Source: JBAYJT01 sp041664965 (lineage in GTDB: Bacteria > Pseudomonadota > Gammaproteobacteria > UBA9339). From it: a stretch of DNA of 25,440 nt. Below the pieces are notes generated by a model that saw nothing but the letters and a program-made list of their open reading frames with translations, had not been told where the DNA came from and searched no databases. A program made the position numbers and the translations under genes. Each line of letters opens with the position of its first letter. Position 1 is the stretch's first letter. Shown in pieces: positions 1 to 7,027 of this stretch. The DNA is taken from positions 1 to 25,440 of the forward strand of contig JBAYJT010000023.1 in assembly GCA_041664965.1 (NCBI GenBank), written 5' to 3'.

Positions 1-3000
1 CAAAAGCGTCCACATAGTCATCAGCGTTTTCTTGACCACGCTCTCGCTTTGGATAAACTCTTACCGTGCCCCATTCAGCAACATCAGTCAATTTAACAGA
101 TTTACGATCTAAAACCGCTTCGTGGACCATAGACAAAAATTTTTCCAAATCCGCCGTAGGTTTAGCATTAAGTGTATCAACAAATTGAGTAAAAAAGTCA
201 TTCCAATCTTGCTTTTGACCGTTACAAATTTCCTGAAAATTGTGCCTTTCCAAGGCACTCAACATTGCTTGCTCACGTCTTTTTAATACACTGGTCACGG
301 GTTTGGTTTCGATAGCAGAAAGCGGCGTGGCAGGCACCATCTTGGAGGGGGTTGGTAAACCGAGTTGTGGTAATAATGTTTCTAAGGTTTCGCGTCTATT
401 CGGATCCAAAACTTTTGCTATAAGCTCTTGCGTGCTTCCCTTTTGAGTAGATTTAATTGTTATGCCAGGATGTTCAGCAAGATATTGACCTATTGTCAAA
501 CCTTCTCTAATTTCTACATCTTTAATTTGTTCTAAAAAATAAAAATGCTTGAGTCTTGTAGCAGCAGATTCAGTAATGTAAATCTCAAAACTACTAAACA
601 TTTTTACAATATTAGCCGCAGATAAACCTGACGTAGCCCCTCTACCCGAATCACTAAGTTTTTCTTGAATCTTAGTACCATGCGATAATATCTTCTCCCA
701 CTCTTCCGCCCCAAAACATGCTGCTCTCTCTTTGAGCCAATTAGCAAAAGGGCCTTTTGGGAAAGATCTATCTATAACATCTCGACGAAAAGCGGAAAGA
801 TATTTATCAAAATCGTCGTAGAATCTTTGGGACCATTTTTTAACTACCTGGTGTCTTTCTTCCAAAACAATCCTCAATGGCTTCTTTGCTGCGGAAGTCG
901 ATGCAGAACCAGCCGCAGGTGGCACTTTTCCTAACTCATTAAGTGCATCGGAAAACAAAATATCTAGATTAGTTGCCGTAGAAAAAAATCGCGTTATCAA
1001 CGAAGTAAGAGATGGGAACTCTCCCCCTTCACGCCCTCCAAGAGCAAGATGAGTGTCCCTCAAAACATCGGGAATCAAGGCACCGGGGGTCAAGGAAACA
1101 TGTAGTAAATCCTGATATATCCCCGCAAAATATCTATGGCAATTAAACAAAAACTCTAGATTTTCAGGATTCAAAAATGTTTCAATTTCCCTACACACAG
1201 CTTGATCAGCTTTTTCTAGATCCATGTTTTTTATTTGTGCAACCTTCTCATAAATCCAAAAATTTGGTGTATGAAGTTTCTTAAAGCTATCAACAAGAAC
1301 CAAAATCCACTCTCTTATAGCTAGTAAGTGACTCCTTTGGGCTTCAGTTAAATCAGGTGAGCTGATAATATAATATGTTGAAATACCTAACTGCCTCAAA
1401 ATAATTTGATATGCGCTAATTTCTTCGATAATTCCTATAAGTTTATTAAGTAAGTTACGCTGTGCTTCTCCTAACGGATCTGGCGCTGTAATATCTGCAG
1501 TGATAGCAGCAGACCCTGGCGTTGCTGTCGTTGTCCCACTGGCTGAACCAATACCCCTACCTGGGGGTAAATCAACCCAATCCTGTCCTACTGAAGCTAT
1601 GTTTTCGTCCTTAATCTTTTTTACTAAATCTGCATCTTTTACCAAATTCTCCCAACCTTTAAAATATCTAAGACATGTTTTAACTTCCGCTTCTGTATTA
1701 GCTCCATTTAATTGATTAATGGCGTCTAACGTAGTACGCATAAAACCTTTGCCATTAACCTCTGGGGCAGATGGAAACTCTCTAGATATTCTATCTCTCA
1801 GTGTACTACTTACGATACTCCCCCAGTAAACTCTTTCCTTTAATTGTCGACATTCCTTTTCGTCTGCAAAACAAGCAGACCATCCAGCTGACTCAGCTAA
1901 AATTTCTTTGCTGGTCTGATCAGTAAATGCATGAGCTTGATGCAATAAAAACCACAACTGACAATACTTCATCTCCTCTGCTCGAGTTCTAGTTCTGCCG
2001 GCATCTGTTCCTAATAGCCACGTTTTTAAACCCTCGGGCAAAATGAGTGATTCTCTAACTCCATCTAGCTTATTCTTGTTTGACGCCTCATTTCCTTGAG
2101 CATTTAGACGTTTTATCCCCTCACAAACACCTTGCAACGGGTTCAAAATCCTTGCATCAATATTTGCCCTTTCAGCTTCTGTCGCAATCCGGCTTAAAAG
2201 CATTTCCAAGCGCGTAATCAATTGCATTGAAAAAGGAGCAGTTTGGTCTATCATATTTTTGTAAGACCACATAGTGTTCGAAAAAAGACTGTTAAACTGT
2301 ATTGTAATATCCTTTTCTTGCAAAACTTGAGCCTGTAGCTGCCAGCTTAACGCTGCACACCCCGCTGCGTTATCCATAACTGTTTGTAACGCTTCCTTAT
2401 TCTTGAAGCATTCAGCGATCGAAGATATCAAAACTTCTTCTGGTGCTTCTGAAAGTGAATTTAGTTGTAAGGACTGTTGCCCTTCATGCATCCGTTCGAA
2501 AAAAGCCTTAAATTGCGTCCGCAAACTTTTAAACTTAGGGCTCTCACGTGGATCTGTTTGTTTCAAATACCCACAATAGGTACCTGCTAATTCTTGATAT
2601 TTAAACCAAAAATCAAAAAACTCTTTCAATACAAGGCGAAGCTTTGACGGAGTTGAAACACCAGAACTAGAACCAGGAGTAACTGCAGGCGGAAAAGAAG
2701 AACTAGCTGGTGCACCCGCACCTTTAGGTACTGAGGATTCACTAAGAATTGAAGAAAGGGGCGGCACCGATGCCGACGAAGCAGACGTTGGCGAAGCTGC
2801 TGCCGGCGGAGTTGTTGATGGCGTGCTTACTGAGAACAAAAGCGATGGATCTGATCCCGGGCTTGAGCCTGCGCTCCCAGGCGATGAACCTAACTCTGTA
2901 CCTGGAGCTTTTGTGCGCGGCAACAGTGGCGCGCGTTCATCACCGCCTTCAGTTGATCCTGGAGACGTGCTCAACGTAACTGCTGGTTTGGTAGTACCTG

Positions 3001-3004
3001 GCAT
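1..3004 (-). CDS. Very large unrecognised protein, Ser/Thr/Pro-rich N-terminus (partial)
   Basis: The minus-strand frame from the ATG at 3004 stays open for 1001 codons and leaves the window at position 1, so the C-terminus is unseen. I read every codon and found no stop. Residues 1 to about 115 are low complexity (Ser, Thr, Pro, Gly, Ala), with a short duplication of GSSPGSA/GSSPGSD near residues 39-52. The rest looks mostly alpha-helical with many Leu, Glu, Lys and Gln, broken by short Ser/Gly/Thr-rich linkers (for example around residues 500-515 and 690-700). I see no signal peptide, membrane segment or catalytic motif, and I do not recognise a family. GAAGAG lies about 9 bases before the ATG and a sigma70-like promoter at 3049-3076. 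Size, helical content and linkers resemble secreted effectors of intracellular gammaproteobacteria, but that is inference. Confidence that it is a real gene is high; its function is unknown. Confidence 0.85.
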   Translation of the reverse strand, partial: MPGTTKPAVTLSTSPGSTEGGDERAPLLPRTKAPGTELGSSPGSAGSSPGSDPSLLFSVSTPSTTPPAAASPTSASSASVPPLSSILSESSVPKGAGAPASSSFPPAVTPGSSSGVSTPSKLRLVLKEFFDFWFKYQELAGTYCGYLKQTDPRESPKFKSLRTQFKAFFERMHEGQQSLQLNSLSEAPEEVLISSIAECFKNKEALQTVMDNAAGCAALSWQLQAQVLQEKDITIQFNSLFSNTMWSYKNMIDQTAPFSMQLITRLEMLLSRIATEAERANIDARILNPLQGVCEGIKRLNAQGNEASNKNKLDGVRESLILPEGLKTWLLGTDAGRTRTRAEEMKYCQLWFLLHQAHAFTDQTSKEILAESAGWSACFADEKECRQLKERVYWGSIVSSTLRDRISREFPSAPEVNGKGFMRTTLDAINQLNGANTEAEVKTCLRYFKGWENLVKDADLVKKIKDENIASVGQDWVDLPPGRGIGSASGTTTATPGSAAITADITAPDPLGEAQRNLLNKLIGIIEEISAYQIILRQLGISTYYIISSPDLTEAQRSHLLAIREWILVLVDSFKKLHTPNFWIYEKVAQIKNMDLEKADQAVCREIETFLNPENLEFLFNCHRYFAGIYQDLLHVSLTPGALIPDVLRDTHLALGGREGGEFPSLTSLITRFFSTATNLDILFSDALNELGKVPPAAGSASTSAAKKPLRIVLEERHQVVKKWSQRFYDDFDKYLSAFRRDVIDRSFPKGPFANWLKERAACFGAEEWEKILSHGTKIQEKLSDSGRGATSGLSAANIVKMFSSFEIYITESAATRLKHFYFLEQIKDVEIREGLTIGQYLAEHPGITIKSTQKGSTQELIAKVLDPNRRETLETLLPQLGLPTPSKMVPATPLSAIETKPVTSVLKRREQAMLSALERHNFQEICNGQKQDWNDFFTQFVDTLNAKPTADLEKFLSMVHEAVLDRKSVKLTDVAEWGTVRVYPKRERGQENADDYVDAF

Positions 3005-3048
3005 CCTTTTAAACTCTTCTCAAAAACATATCAAAAATAAAAGTGCGC

Positions 3049-3076
3049 ATTCTAGCACATAAAGACTGATTGTAAC
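3049..3076 (-). promoter_or_regulatory. Sigma70-like promoter of the large protein gene
   Basis: On the minus strand GTTACA (3071-3076) is followed after 16 bases by TAGAAT (3049-3054), placing the start of transcription about 40 bases before the ATG at 3004. The match is to hexamers only and is untested. Confidence 0.4.
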
Positions 3077-3170
3077 ACCCGAAGCTTAAGATACTATTAA
3101 GGGGTACGTTGCGAAGCGAAATATTTTTCAGGCTGAGTTAATTTGGAAAATTGAATCAGCAAGCTGCTAG

Positions 3171-3695
3171 GGAGCGAGAATTTGGTTCATAACAATACAC
3201 CCTTTCGAAGACGGCAATGGGCGCATTGCCAGAGCTATTTCTGATATGTGTTTAGCTAGGGCTGATAATATTCCAGAACGCTTTTACAGCATGTCGTCTA
3301 GCATAGAAAAAGAACGTAAAAATTATTATAAAATACTCGAATCCTGTCAAAGAGGAAACACTGATATTACCCTCTGGCTAGAATGGTTTCTTTCCTGTCT
3401 TAATAACGCCATAGAAAACGCTGATAGCATGCTAGAAAAAGTTCTCTATAAAACAAAAATTTGGAAAAAACTCCACTTTCATCCTATCAACGAGCGACAA
3501 CGTAAAATAGTAAATCTGTTATTGGGTGATTTCCAAGGCAAACTAACTACTAGTAAATATTCTAAGTTAACTAAATCTTCTCAAGATACAGCCTTAAGAG
3601 ACATAAAAAATCTTATAGAATATGGCGTAATGACCCAAGAACCTAGCGGTGGACGCAGCACAAGCTATAAACTGCACTTAAGTTGCGGAGATTAG
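3171..3695 (+). pseudogene. Fic-domain protein, C-terminal remnant
   Basis: The open frame begins just after an in-frame TAG at 3168-3170 and ends at 3695. It enters the Fic core almost at once: codons 3198-3233 read HPFEDGNGRIAR, the complete HPFx(D/E)GNGRxxR motif that in Fic proteins binds the nucleotide phosphates and supplies the catalytic His. About 100 residues further on, roughly from NERQRKIVNLLL, is a winged-helix-like C-terminal domain, as in many Fic proteins with DNA-binding tails. Everything that should precede the core (the autoinhibitory and N-terminal Fic helices) is missing; the upstream sequence has stops in this frame and no plausible start. The first in-frame ATG (3246) lies after the motif and would exclude it. 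I therefore read this as a gene truncated at its 5' end. The core motif is intact, so decay may be recent. Confidence 0.75.
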
Positions 3696-3706
3696 ACAGG
3701 TTATTC

Positions 3707-3723
3707 TCCGCAAAATTTGCGGA
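3707..3723. repeat. Short perfect palindrome after the Fic remnant
   Basis: TCCGCAAA (3707-3714) and TTTGCGGA (3716-3723) are inverted with one base between them, 11 bases after the remnant's stop. There is no T-run behind it, so an operator or repeat remnant is as likely as a terminator. Confidence 0.5.
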
Positions 3724-3802
3724 ATATCTATAACGCGCTTTAACCTCGATTTCTGTGGCCATTTCTAATGCTAGAATGCTAATGGCTTTACAAATATTCA
3801 TG

Positions 3803-3873
3803 TTAACTTAAACGCTTTTAAGTTAAATCTATTTAAGTTAAACCTTTTTAAGTTAAAATGATTTAAGCTGAAA
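3803..3873. repeat. Five-copy array of TTTAAGTTAAA with exact 15-bp period
   Basis: Near-palindromic TTTAAGTTAAA elements are centred at 3807 (inverted orientation, TTAACTTAAA), 3822, 3837, 3852 and 3867 (last copy degenerate, TTTAAGCTGAAA). The spacing between centres is exactly 15 bases each time. The four-base spacers between elements differ, which points to selection on the element and its phasing, or to an old tandem duplication. It sits in a gene-free stretch between gene remnants, 280 bases before the AAA ATPase gene. Confidence 0.75.
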
Positions 3874-3886
3874 TTACAACTTAAGA

Positions 3887-4003
3887 GTTCTAGAAAAACG
3901 GGACTACGTTGAAAAATCAGGCAATACATTCTTCATACTGAACCCTGTTATAAGCAGTACCCTAAAGATGCTCTATAGTGAAATTCTAGATTATGCTCGA
4001 TAA
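3887..4003 (+). pseudogene. Short relic, winged-helix-like C-terminus
   Basis: A 38-codon frame ending in TAA at 4001-4003 translates to a peptide beginning VLEKRDYVEKSGNTFFILNP. The pattern (an EKRDYVE stretch, then a beta hairpin with FFILNPVI, then a helix) resembles the winged-helix C-terminal end of archaeal-type AAA ATPases or transcription factors. It has no start codon and no upstream coding sequence in frame; the 15-bp repeat array is immediately 5' in another frame. I read it as the tail end of a lost gene. The family is uncertain. Confidence 0.35.
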
Positions 4004-4028
4004 GGCATATCAGCGACTTGTCTATTTT

Positions 4029-4057
4029 GTCATCCCGCGACTTGATCGCGGAATCTA
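4029..4057. repeat. Small palindromic dispersed-repeat element
   Basis: CCGCGA (4035-4040) and TCGCGG (4046-4051) form a 6-bp stem with a CTTGA loop, framed by GTCAT on the left and AATCTA on the right. This GTCAT-CCGCG-loop-CGCGG-ATCTA layout is the familiar form of small dispersed palindromes in many bacterial genomes, especially Rickettsiales. Only one copy is in the window, so its dispersal here is inference. Confidence 0.5.
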
Positions 4058-4082
4058 AACAGCGATACGGTCTCCAAGATAA

Positions 4083-4136
4083 TACAAAATATTGCTTTTT
4101 TGTACTCTGTATCGTACAATAATGCAATATTTTGTA
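4083..4136. promoter_or_regulatory. Nested inverted repeats around the ATPase promoter
   Basis: Outer arms are 13 bp and perfect: TACAAAATATTGC (4083-4095) and GCAATATTTTGTA (4124-4136). Inside them TTGTAC (4099-4104) and GTACAA (4114-4119) form a second inverted pair. A sigma70-like promoter lies within: TTGCTT (4093-4098), 16 bases, TACAAT (4115-4120). Initiation would fall in the right arm, about 25 bases before the ATG at 4152. The arrangement suits an operator that blocks the promoter, or a hairpin in the leader. Confidence 0.6.
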
Positions 4137-4151
4137 CTATTGAGAATACAA

Positions 4152-5462
4152 ATGAATACCAAAGAAAAGTTAAAACTAATTCTACAAGAATGGTGGGAAT
4201 ATGATTTGCCCACCACTTACACGCGAAAGTTTGACATGTCCTATCTGGACCACGATGAGATTTTATCTATCATTGGCGCACGCAGAGCTGGAAAAACCCA
4301 TCTTTGCTATCAAATCATCAAAGAACTTAGAAAAAATACTGATATCCCCCCACATAACATTCTCTATATCAACTTTGAAGATGAAAGACTTTACCCATTA
4401 AATGGCGATGAACTTACATTGCTGTTGGATATTTATCGAGAAATGTTCAATGTCGATATGCAAAAGAAAGTGTATCTTTTTGTGGATGAAATACACAACA
4501 TCGAAAATTGGTCGAAGTGGGCCAGACGCATTAACGAGCGCTACAAAAATATTAAATTAATAATCACTGGTTCTTCCGCAAAACTTCTTAGTCATGAAAT
4601 CGCTACGGAACTGCGTGGCAGAACCATATCTTTTAACATATTTCCTTTAAGTTTCGCTGAATATGTTAACGCCAATAACATTACTTTCGATCCAAAAAAT
4701 ATTTTGTATAGCCAAGATCGCTTTCAAATCAAAAAACTTTTCAATAACTACGTACAAAATGGCGGATTCCCTGCAACTCTCGCCTCCCCCAAACCAGAAG
4801 AACTCCTTAAAGAATATTACGAAGTCATGTTCTATCGTGACATTGTTGAACGGCATAGCGTCACTAATATTAAGCTTTTAGAAGACTATCTAGCACTTCT
4901 AATCGACCAAACCGCCTGCAAATTTTCTATTTCCAAAACCGCTGTAAAACTACAAGAAATTGGCTATTCCTTTAGCAAAAGTACCCTTTCTAATTTTTTA
5001 AACTATGCCGAAGAAGCAGAACTGCTCTTCCCTGTTAAAAAATATAATTTTAAATTACGCGAACAAATGCGTTCCGCGCAAAAAATCTACGCAATTGATC
5101 ATGGACTTTTGCAAACCATCAGGTTTGGTTTTATGGAAAATATTGGCCGAATTTTAGAAAATATAGTTTATCTAGAACTACGACGCAGCAATACCTCTAA
5201 AAATATCTTTTATTATCAAGGAGATAAAGAATGCGACTTTCTGGCGAGGCAAAAAAATAAAGTAACCGCAGCCATTCAAGTCAGCCAAAATATCAGCTCA
5301 CCAGAAACCAATAAACGTGAAATAGACGGTCTTTTAGAGGCAATGCAAGCGCTAAAGCTAAAAAATGGCTTGATACTTACAGAAGATGAGAAAGATACTA
5401 TTCAAATAGATAATTGCCTAATTGAAGTTTTGCCTATTTGGTATTGGTTATTGGCACAGTAA
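4152..5462 (+). CDS. AAA_14/DUF4143 family ATPase
   Basis: The 436-residue protein has Walker A GARRAGKT (residues 42-49), Walker B VYLFVDE (107-113), a sensor-like LIITGSS (about 136-142) and the RGR-FPLSF-EY region typical of AAA_14 ATPases. It continues into a DUF4143 C-terminal half with a PD-(D/E)XK-like fold: ECDFL, a short loop, then AIQVSQ, the subfamily form with Gln in place of the catalytic Glu. Full length is normal for the family. These are widespread accessory ATPases, often horizontally spread; their cellular role is not established. A longer reading from a TTG at 4092 would begin upstream of the promoter in the nested repeats, so ATG 4152 is chosen. The gene converges on lapB with five bases between their ends. 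Confidence 0.9.
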   Translation: MNTKEKLKLILQEWWEYDLPTTYTRKFDMSYLDHDEILSIIGARRAGKTHLCYQIIKELRKNTDIPPHNILYINFEDERLYPLNGDELTLLLDIYREMFNVDMQKKVYLFVDEIHNIENWSKWARRINERYKNIKLIITGSSAKLLSHEIATELRGRTISFNIFPLSFAEYVNANNITFDPKNILYSQDRFQIKKLFNNYVQNGGFPATLASPKPEELLKEYYEVMFYRDIVERHSVTNIKLLEDYLALLIDQTACKFSISKTAVKLQEIGYSFSKSTLSNFLNYAEEAELLFPVKKYNFKLREQMRSAQKIYAIDHGLLQTIRFGFMENIGRILENIVYLELRRSNTSKNIFYYQGDKECDFLARQKNKVTAAIQVSQNISSPETNKREIDGLLEAMQALKLKNGLILTEDEKDTIQIDNCLIEVLPIWYWLLAQ

Positions 5463-5467
5463 AAAAA

Positions 5468-6640
5468 TTAATTATTCTGCCTACGATCTTCCGCCTGCAA
5501 GCTTCCCCAGGCGCGACAACTGGGGCACTGCCAATAGAACATTTTGCCAGCAAAACCGCAGTGAATACAACGGTAGTTTGGCTCTTTCTCTAAAAGTTCT
5601 GCAAACAACTTTTCCAAAAAGGCCAATTTTTTTTGCACATCGCTGTGACTATCGGCGAGGTAAAAACGCAAAAGATAATGCGCGCTAGTCCAAGAAAGGC
5701 AATGCGGAATTTGCTCCTGAAGAAAAGAGCACGCAGCTTCGTTGCCATGAAGTTTTTTAATTTTTTCCGCTAAAGTTAAGATAAGCGCCGTCTGGACGCC
5801 ACTTTTCAGGCACTTCTTAAGATAATCGACTAATTCTTCTTCCTTACCTAATCTCTCATAACACTTAACCAACGAAGCTAAAACTAACACCAAGGCATCA
5901 GGATCTTGTTCTTCAACTTTGGTGTAAAAACTCAGAGCTTTTTGATAATCCCCCTTACGCATCGCATCATCGCCATAAAGAATACTAGCGCGTACGCAGT
6001 TTTTATCGTGCGACAAAGCTTTTTTCAAATACCATTCCGCTTCAATGGGTAAATCTTTCTGCCAAGCTTCTTCTGCCAGTTCGCAATAGTAATGCGCAAT
6101 ATCGTGCTTAAAATTATTCTCTTTACCATCCATTTTTTTGGCGATTTTAATAGCATTTTGCCAATCTTTTTGCAGTTGATAAATGCTTAAAAGATAGTTG
6201 TAGCTTAAATTTTGATCAGAACTACTGGTGGTCATCTCCAAAAATATGCTTTCGGCACGATCTAAAAATCCCGCCCTAAGATAATCTTGCCCAAGCTCGG
6301 AGAGAGCTCGAAGACGCTCTTCTGCTTTCAAATTGGGACGCGCAATAATATTTTGATGAATACGAATAGCGCGATCAACTTCACCACGCTTACGAAAAAG
6401 GCTGCCTAGAGCTAAATGTGTCTCGACTGTGTCGTCATTAACGTCAAGCATTTTAATGAACACGTCGATGGCCTTGTCGTGGTTATCGTCGATGAGATAA
6501 TTTAAACCGATGAGATAATCGGCCGGAATGCGCGGCTGCTTCTTTTTTTCGCCTATTTTTTCATTATGTTGCTGCCTAAAACCCGCAAACCAACCGCTGG
6601 CGGCAGCAACAGGAAGAAGCAGAAAAAATATCTTAAACAC
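5468..6640 (-). CDS. lapB: LapB (YciM), lipopolysaccharide assembly TPR protein
   Basis: The 390-residue protein has an N-terminal membrane anchor (residues 1-20), a run of tetratricopeptide repeats filling the middle, and a C-terminal rubredoxin-like metal site with cysteines at 358, 361, 372 and 375 (CIHC and CPSC). This is the diagnostic LapB architecture. In Escherichia coli, LapB sits at the cytoplasmic face of the inner membrane and, with the FtsH protease, controls breakdown of LpxC and so the rate of lipopolysaccharide synthesis. It follows lapA with a 7-base gap, the usual order, and is probably in the cmk-rpsA-lapA-lapB transcription unit. Length is normal (E. coli 389). Confidence 0.95.
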   Translation of the reverse strand: MFKIFFLLLPVAAASGWFAGFRQQHNEKIGEKKKQPRIPADYLIGLNYLIDDNHDKAIDVFIKMLDVNDDTVETHLALGSLFRKRGEVDRAIRIHQNIIARPNLKAEERLRALSELGQDYLRAGFLDRAESIFLEMTTSSSDQNLSYNYLLSIYQLQKDWQNAIKIAKKMDGKENNFKHDIAHYYCELAEEAWQKDLPIEAEWYLKKALSHDKNCVRASILYGDDAMRKGDYQKALSFYTKVEEQDPDALVLVLASLVKCYERLGKEEELVDYLKKCLKSGVQTALILTLAEKIKKLHGNEAACSFLQEQIPHCLSWTSAHYLLRFYLADSHSDVQKKLAFLEKLFAELLEKEPNYRCIHCGFAGKMFYWQCPSCRAWGSLQAEDRRQNN

Positions 6641-6647
6641 AAGTAGC

Positions 6648-6935
6648 CTATGGCCCTTTAATTGGCAAAGAACGCAGATTGGAAACTTCTTGTTCGGAAT
6701 CTCGTAAACGCGCTTTTAGGCGATAATTTTCGGCTTTTAACCTAATCCAATAAAAAGCTGTGAAAAGAAACCCCAAAAGAATCCCAACCCCAACCGCGAG
6801 AATCAAAAGCAAAGACAAGGAAATTTGCTTAGTTGCAAAATAATAATTAAAAGCAACTGGATTGTGATTTAGAAAGGCAAAAGTTAGCCCTAAAATAAAA
6901 AGTAGTAAAAAAACGATAAAAGAAAAAACACGCAT
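6648..6935 (-). CDS. lapA: LapA, small inner-membrane protein (DUF1049)
   Basis: The 95-residue protein has two hydrophobic segments (about residues 3-22 and 40-62) separated by the NHNPVAFNYYF stretch typical of DUF1049, then a short charged coiled-coil tail. In E. coli LapA is the inner-membrane partner encoded just before LapB and acts with it in lipopolysaccharide assembly. A strong AGGAGG lies 6 bases before the ATG. In E. coli ihfB lies between rpsA and lapA; here only a 92-base gap with a palindromic repeat separates lapA from rpsA. Confidence 0.93.
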   Translation of the reverse strand: MRVFSFIVFLLLFILGLTFAFLNHNPVAFNYYFATKQISLSLLLILAVGVGILLGFLFTAFYWIRLKAENYRLKARLRDSEQEVSNLRSLPIKGP

Positions 6936-6965
6936 TTTTGCCTCCTATCCCTTGTTCAATCCGTG

Positions 6966-6992
6966 TAGAGACAGGTTTGAAACCTGTCTCTA
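6966..6992. repeat. 27-bp perfect palindrome of the TGTAGAGAC repeat family
   Basis: Arms of 13 bp, TAGAGACAGGTTT (6966-6978) and AAACCTGTCTCTA (6980-6992), flank a single G. The outer TGTAGAGAC is shared, inverted, with the palindrome at 20407-20449, so both seem to belong to one family of dispersed palindromes. It lies between rpsA and lapA. Confidence 0.7.
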
Positions 6993-6999
6993 GTTTCAT

Positions 7000-7025
7000 A
7001 ATTCATCATTCATAATTCGTAATTT
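7000..7025. repeat. AT-rich dispersed repeat, copy 1
   Basis: The 26 bases here match 8834-8859 with one mismatch (19 identical bases from AATTCATCATTCATAATTC, then one G/A change). The two copies flank rpsA in direct orientation. No coding potential is seen. Confidence 0.6.
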
Positions 7026-7027
7026 TC

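Noticed and set aside
3643..3801. A 52-codon minus-strand frame (MNICKAISILALEMATEIEV...) starting beside the 15-bp repeat array
   Set aside because: It overlaps the end of the Fic remnant, has no Shine-Dalgarno and no recognisable family; the nearby repeats alone do not prove it is a gene.
3803..3873. A CRISPR array at the 15-bp repeats
   Set aside because: The repeat and spacer lengths are far too short and no cas genes are present.
4029..4057. Reading the GTCATCCCGCG palindrome as a transcription terminator
   Set aside because: There is no T-run and no gene ends just before it; the flanks match a dispersed palindrome better.
4092..4151. Upstream TTG start extending the ATPase by 20 residues
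   Set aside because: It would place the start before the promoter and inside the inverted repeat, and the added residues are not family-like.
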